Source: JBAWZR01 sp037142915 (lineage in GTDB: Bacteria > Patescibacteriota > Minisyncoccia > Moranbacterales > UBA1568). From it: a DNA stretch of 7,305 nt. Each line of letters starts with the position of its first letter. Position 1 is the stretch's first letter. The DNA is taken from positions 1-7,305 of the forward strand of contig JBAWZR010000052.1 in the NCBI GenBank assembly GCA_037142915.1. Direction: 5' to 3'. Position numbers and translations under genes: made by a program. The notes under the pieces were generated by a model that saw nothing but the letters and a program-made list of their open reading frames with translations, was not told where the DNA came from and did no database searches. This document shows positions 5,751 to 7,305 of this stretch, piece after piece.

Positions 5751-6119
5751 TTATTTCAACAATTTCTTCAAATGCTTGTCCAGCGTCTCAATTGTATATT
5801 TCTTGGAAAGATACAAGAGCGATACATCGACAAAAGACAAATGCTTTTCTTTTAACGATTGAAACAGGTCTTTTGTACCGGAATAAAATTCTCCTGACGG
5901 TAAAACAGAAATATCAAATTCTTCGATAAACTCAAGAAAAGTATTTGCAAGAGAAAATCCTTTTCTTTGTTTCAAGATAGTAGTCACTTCAAGAACAATA
6001 TATTCTGTCACAATAATTTCTTCCAACTTTTGCTTAGAAAATAACCCTTGAGACAATCGATGATGAGGGTCTTCGTTATAAAAATACCCAATCCAAATAT
6101 TTGAGTCGAAAATCACCAT
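5751..6119 (-). CDS. PIN-domain ribonuclease, VapC-like toxin
   Basis: Mg-dependent RNase of the PIN fold, the usual toxin of type II toxin-antitoxin pairs, which arrests growth by cutting RNA when free of its antitoxin. At 122 residues it has normal length. The acidic metal-binding residues sit where the family has them: D5 in MVIFDSNIWI, E44 in VLEVTT, D98 in LSFVDVSLL and D114 in TLDKH. All four are intact, so it should be active. The ATG is 5 bases after the antitoxin stop and the TAA is 2 bases before the zinc-ribbon ATG, so the three genes form a tight operon from the promoter at 6409-6437. The AT-rich composition suggests horizontal acquisition. The RNA target cannot be read from the sequence. 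Confidence 0.9.
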   Translation of the reverse strand: MVIFDSNIWIGYFYNEDPHHRLSQGLFSKQKLEEIIVTEYIVLEVTTILKQRKGFSLANTFLEFIEEFDISVLPSGEFYSGTKDLFQSLKEKHLSFVDVSLLYLSKKYTIETLDKHLKKLLK

Positions 6120-6124
6120 AATTA

Positions 6125-6373
6125 TTACCGATAGACTATCTTATCAATATTTTCAGAAAGTCGCTCTTTTTTAGGAAGACTAAACCGCATCTTATCCAAA
6201 GCTACAAAAAATTCCTCTCTCGTGTGCTTTTTCTTCACCGGTTTGACAAAACTCGGCGTAATGATAAAAACCGGTCGGGCATTTTTGAGTACTTGGAATT
6301 TTTCGCCCGCAACCACTGCCTGAGTCACAGCCTTCATATTCCGCTGTAATTCCCGCACATTGATAGTTTTCAT
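6125..6373 (-). CDS. Phd/YefM-family antitoxin
   Basis: DNA-binding antitoxin that neutralises the downstream PIN toxin and normally represses its own operon. From ATG 6371-6373 the product has 82 residues. The N-terminal half is the Phd/YefM fold (MKTINVRELQRNMKAVTQAV, then a GEKFQVLKNARPVFII strand pair). The basic and helical C-terminal half (about 43-82) is where toxin binding is expected. The start was chosen on the family N-terminus. The frame is open to 6430, but the -10 box at 6409-6414 places transcription start near 6402, so an upstream start at 6430 is excluded; ATGs at 6400 and 6379 remain possible. No strong ribosome binding site precedes 6373 (GGAG is 21 bases away). Pairing of Phd/YefM antitoxins with PIN toxins is known. 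Confidence 0.88.
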   Translation of the reverse strand: MKTINVRELQRNMKAVTQAVVAGEKFQVLKNARPVFIITPSFVKPVKKKHTREEFFVALDKMRFSLPKKERLSENIDKIVYR

Positions 6374-6408
6374 AAGCATTATTTTTATTGAAGACTCCAT
6401 ATGACCGT

Positions 6409-6437
6409 AGTATACTCTTATGTCAGACAATTGTCAA
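6409..6437 (-). promoter_or_regulatory. Consensus promoter of the toxin-antitoxin operon
   Basis: On the minus strand TTGACA (6437-6432) is separated by exactly 17 bases from TATACT (6414-6409), one mismatch from the -10 consensus. Transcription should start near 6402, about 29 bases ahead of the antitoxin ATG. The -35 box lies 5 bases beyond the stop codon of alkyltransferase copy 2, so the operon brings its own promoter that begins right at the edge of the direct repeat. Autorepression by the antitoxin is expected for the family; no clear operator repeat was identified. Confidence 0.85.
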
Positions 6438-6441
6438 ACAT

Positions 6442-6723
6442 TTCAATTCTCCCGTTCAAACCGTAGTAGTCGTGCCTTGGCCTCCGAGCCGCCGCGATTG
6501 TACTCGCCCACCGTACCGTTAGCGCGTATCACCCGATGACACGGCACCGTCGGATCATAGTTCTTCTTCATAATACTTCCCACCGCCCGCACCGCCCCCG
6601 GATTACCTGCCTGCAGCGCCACCTCCGCGTAAGTCAAAGTCTTCCCCTTGGGAATCCCCCGCACGATATCCAATACTTTTTCAGTAAATGTTTTCATGTT
6701 TTTCTGAAATTTATTTCAATTTT
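6442..6723. repeat. Direct repeat, right copy (alkyltransferase duplication)
   Basis: Partner of the repeat at 4993-5274. Together they bracket the toxin-antitoxin operon (5275-6441, about 1.17 kb). The right edge runs into the last codons and stop (6711-6713) of the broken upstream gene, while the left edge coincides with the alkyltransferase stop. The duplicated unit is thus the whole gene plus its immediate upstream junction. Confidence 0.85.
6443..6697 (-). CDS. Single-domain O6-alkylguanine-DNA alkyltransferase, copy 2
   Basis: The second 84-residue alkyltransferase domain, with the same intact active site (PCHRV, C53), Y23, R37, N46 and E81 as copy 1. Five of the six residue differences fall between positions 58 and 65, directly after the active-site motif (here RANGTVGEY). 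That stretch lines the substrate pocket in structures of the family, so substrate preference may differ; this is inference. Copy 2 reads closer to the family consensus as I know it (VIRANGTVG). Its ATG is 13 bases after the stop of the broken upstream gene, suggesting it was the original downstream partner of that gene. Immediately after its stop lies the toxin-antitoxin promoter rather than the flavoprotein gene. No strong ribosome binding site is visible. Confidence 0.93.
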   Translation of the reverse strand: MKTFTEKVLDIVRGIPKGKTLTYAEVALQAGNPGAVRAVGSIMKKNYDPTVPCHRVIRANGTVGEYNRGGSEAKARLLRFEREN

Positions 6724-6818
6724 TTCTTACTTTCGCTTATCTGTTTAAAATTCTTTTTTGACACCACCGAACGACCGAGGCGTTTCTCCAATTGCTTCCG
6801 CGCCCCGCCAGCCTGTAT
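6711..6818 (-). pseudogene. 3' fragment of a gene split by the GIY-YIG element (BRO/DinD-like C-terminus)
   Basis: Thirty-five codons and a TAA stop (6711-6713) begin in frame exactly at the edge of the element. The product contains RKQLEKRLGRSVVSKKNF and ends in a Lys-rich tail. The ARK-LE-TGK-VVSK type of ending is one I associate with the C-termini of BRO-N/antirepressor or DinD-like proteins; this is recalled resemblance, not a search. The frame joins the open frame at 7303-7232 without shift once the element is removed. It is now cut off from its own start and probably not translated. It lies 13 bases upstream of alkyltransferase copy 2. Confidence 0.6.
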
Positions 6819-6855
6819 TTGTCATCCCCGCGAAGGCGGGGATCCAGGCACCACT
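6819..6855 (+). repeat. 37-bp inverted repeat of the GIY-YIG element, inner (left) arm
   Basis: Reads TTGTCATCCCCGCGAAGG and onward to ATCCAGGCACCACT. It is internally palindromic with a GAAG loop. It ends 6 bases from the stop codon of the GIY-YIG gene. Confidence 0.9.
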
Positions 6856-6861
6856 CAACCT

Positions 6862-7152
6862 CTATTGTAACAGATCAGAATACAGATCTCGCCACTTTGG
6901 ATTCTTCTTTTCAATTAATCTGATTTTCCATGCCCGATTCCATTTCTTTAGTTGCTTTTCTCTTTCAATTGCACTTACACTGTTTTCCGTCTGTTCATAA
7001 TATACCAGCACATGTACATTGTATTTTTTCGTAAATCCATCGGCAATTTTCTGCTTGTGTTCTTGTATCCTTTTCAGAAGGTTCGAGGTAACGCCGATAT
7101 AAAGTGTTCCATCTCTCTCACTCGCAAGAATATAGACAAAATATGATTTCAT
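6862..7152 (-). CDS. Small GIY-YIG domain nuclease (UPF0213/YhbQ-like)
   Basis: Stand-alone GIY-YIG endonuclease domain of 96 residues, the usual size of this group. The family motifs are present: VYI (6-8) as the GIY strand, then LYIGVTSNL with YIG at 18-20, the catalytic Arg R28 in LLKRIQEH, and the metal-binding Glu in AIEREKQLKKWNR (E63 or E65). The WNRAWKIRLIEKKNPKWRDLY ending is typical of the subgroup found widely in CPR and Proteobacteria, most of it uncharacterised. The protein should nick or cut DNA; its natural target is unknown. It is the only gene within a 413-bp inverted-repeat element, in the same direction as the interrupted host gene. The host frame reads through the arm and ends at 7118, overlapping this start by 35 bases, so the nuclease may be translated off host transcripts. 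No clear promoter or ribosome binding site of its own. Confidence 0.92.
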   Translation of the reverse strand: MKSYFVYILASERDGTLYIGVTSNLLKRIQEHKQKIADGFTKKYNVHVLVYYEQTENSVSAIEREKQLKKWNRAWKIRLIEKKNPKWRDLYSDLLQ

Positions 7153-7194
7153 ATTGGTTCATTTTCAATATTTCGTTTTTCAACATACAGAGCC

Positions 7195-7231
7195 AGTGGT
7201 ACCTGGATCCCCGCCTTCGCGGGGATGACAA
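7195..7231 (-). repeat. 37-bp inverted repeat of the GIY-YIG element, outer (right) arm
   Basis: Reverse complement of the arm at 6819-6855 apart from one base (GGTACC where the other has GGCACC). Its outer end, at 7231, abuts codon GAG of the host gene at 7234-7232. Confidence 0.9.
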
Positions 7232-7305
7232 CTCTATCCGCGTCCGTTTGGTTGCCATTTCTGGATTCTCGATTTCCCGCACCCGCTCATAGCCCACCCG
7301 AGCCA
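7232..7305 (-). pseudogene. 5'-side fragment of the interrupted gene (partial at window edge)
   Basis: Of the three minus-strand frames only one is open across this stretch. It gives 24 codons containing GYERVREIENPEMATKRTR, which reads like genuine charged, helical protein sequence. It reaches the element edge at a codon boundary and continues in the same frame in the fragment at 6818-6711, which carries the BRO/DinD-like ending. In its present state the frame runs on into the element for 37 more codons and stops at TGA 7118-7120, so the protein would have a foreign tail in place of its own last 35 residues. The N-terminal part and domain identity lie outside the window. If the resemblance is right, the gene is a phage-type regulator or damage-response protein upstream of the alkyltransferase. 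Confidence 0.6.

Larger units (their letters stand above)
6819..7231. mobile_element. 413-bp inverted-repeat element carrying a GIY-YIG nuclease gene
   Basis: Inverted repeats of 37 bp at 6819-6855 and 7195-7231 differ at one position. Each begins TTGTCAT at the outer edge and contains a perfect hairpin (ATCCCCGC, loop GAAG, GCGGGGAT). The 339-bp interior is almost filled by one gene for a 96-residue GIY-YIG protein (6862-7152). The flanks are ATAGAG (7237-7232) and ATACAG (6818-6813), a 5-of-6 match that could be a decayed 6-bp target duplication. Insertion split a coding sequence while leaving both halves in the same frame. The arms are nearly those of the 152-bp foldback element at 2253-2404. 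Confidence 0.7.

Noticed and set aside
6374..6430. Upstream extension of the antitoxin to an ATG at 6430
   Set aside because: The -10 box of the operon promoter lies inside that extension, so those codons would not be transcribed from it. Phd/YefM homology begins at the ATG at 6373.
6751..6820. Alternative frame over the 3' fragment ending in TAA (containing GAEAIGETPRSFGGVKKEF)
   Set aside because: It is open and protein-like but shorter, ends far from the next gene and does not connect in frame with the fragment at 7232-7305. The chosen frame does connect and carries the recognisable ending.
2253..7231. The four palindromic arms as a CRISPR array
   Set aside because: They occur as two inverted pairs with unequal, gene-sized or AT-rich interiors, not as regularly spaced direct repeats with spacers, and no cas gene is present.

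Overview
The window looks like chromosome of a Candidate Phyla Radiation bacterium, most likely Parcubacteria/Patescibacteria. This is inferred from the MetRS type, a short RsmI without its C-terminal domain, small stand-alone proteins and the standard genetic code. No 16S rRNA is present to confirm it. The housekeeping genes are about 50-55% GC in hand-counted stretches. The accessory inserts are clearly more AT-rich (35% in one hand-counted 60-base line of the toxin-antitoxin operon).

Nearly all genes are on the minus strand. From right to left the reading order is: the 3' end of a broken gene resembling a BRO/antirepressor or DinD-like protein (7305-7232 and 6818-6711), split by a 413-bp element (6819-7231) with 37-bp inverted repeats around a GIY-YIG nuclease gene; a single-domain O6-alkylguanine-DNA alkyltransferase (MGMT copy 2); a Phd/YefM-type antitoxin, a PIN-domain toxin and a zinc-ribbon protein with their own strong promoter; a second alkyltransferase (MGMT copy 1); a geranylgeranyl-reductase-family flavoprotein; an M16 zinc peptidase; a 152-bp foldback element; and rsmI. 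At the left edge metG (truncated by the window) runs outward. Between metG and rsmI lies a 62-codon gene on the plus strand, the only plus-strand gene, with its own consensus promoter, ribosome binding site and terminator.

Two kinds of mobility are visible. First, two inverted-repeat elements share nearly the same palindromic arms. One carries a nuclease gene and interrupts a coding sequence in register. The other is gene-less and sits in what was a roughly 28-bp gap between the M16 peptidase gene and rsmI. They look like an autonomous and a non-autonomous (MITE-like) pair, but that link is a hypothesis. Second, the toxin-antitoxin operon is flanked by about 282-bp direct repeats, each a complete alkyltransferase gene (29 mismatches in 255 bp, no indels). 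This fits integration at, or duplication of, that gene, with a presumed ancestral order of BRO-like gene, alkyltransferase, flavoprotein, M16 peptidase, rsmI.

No gene-free stretch exceeds 300 bases. No tRNA, rRNA or CRISPR array was seen.
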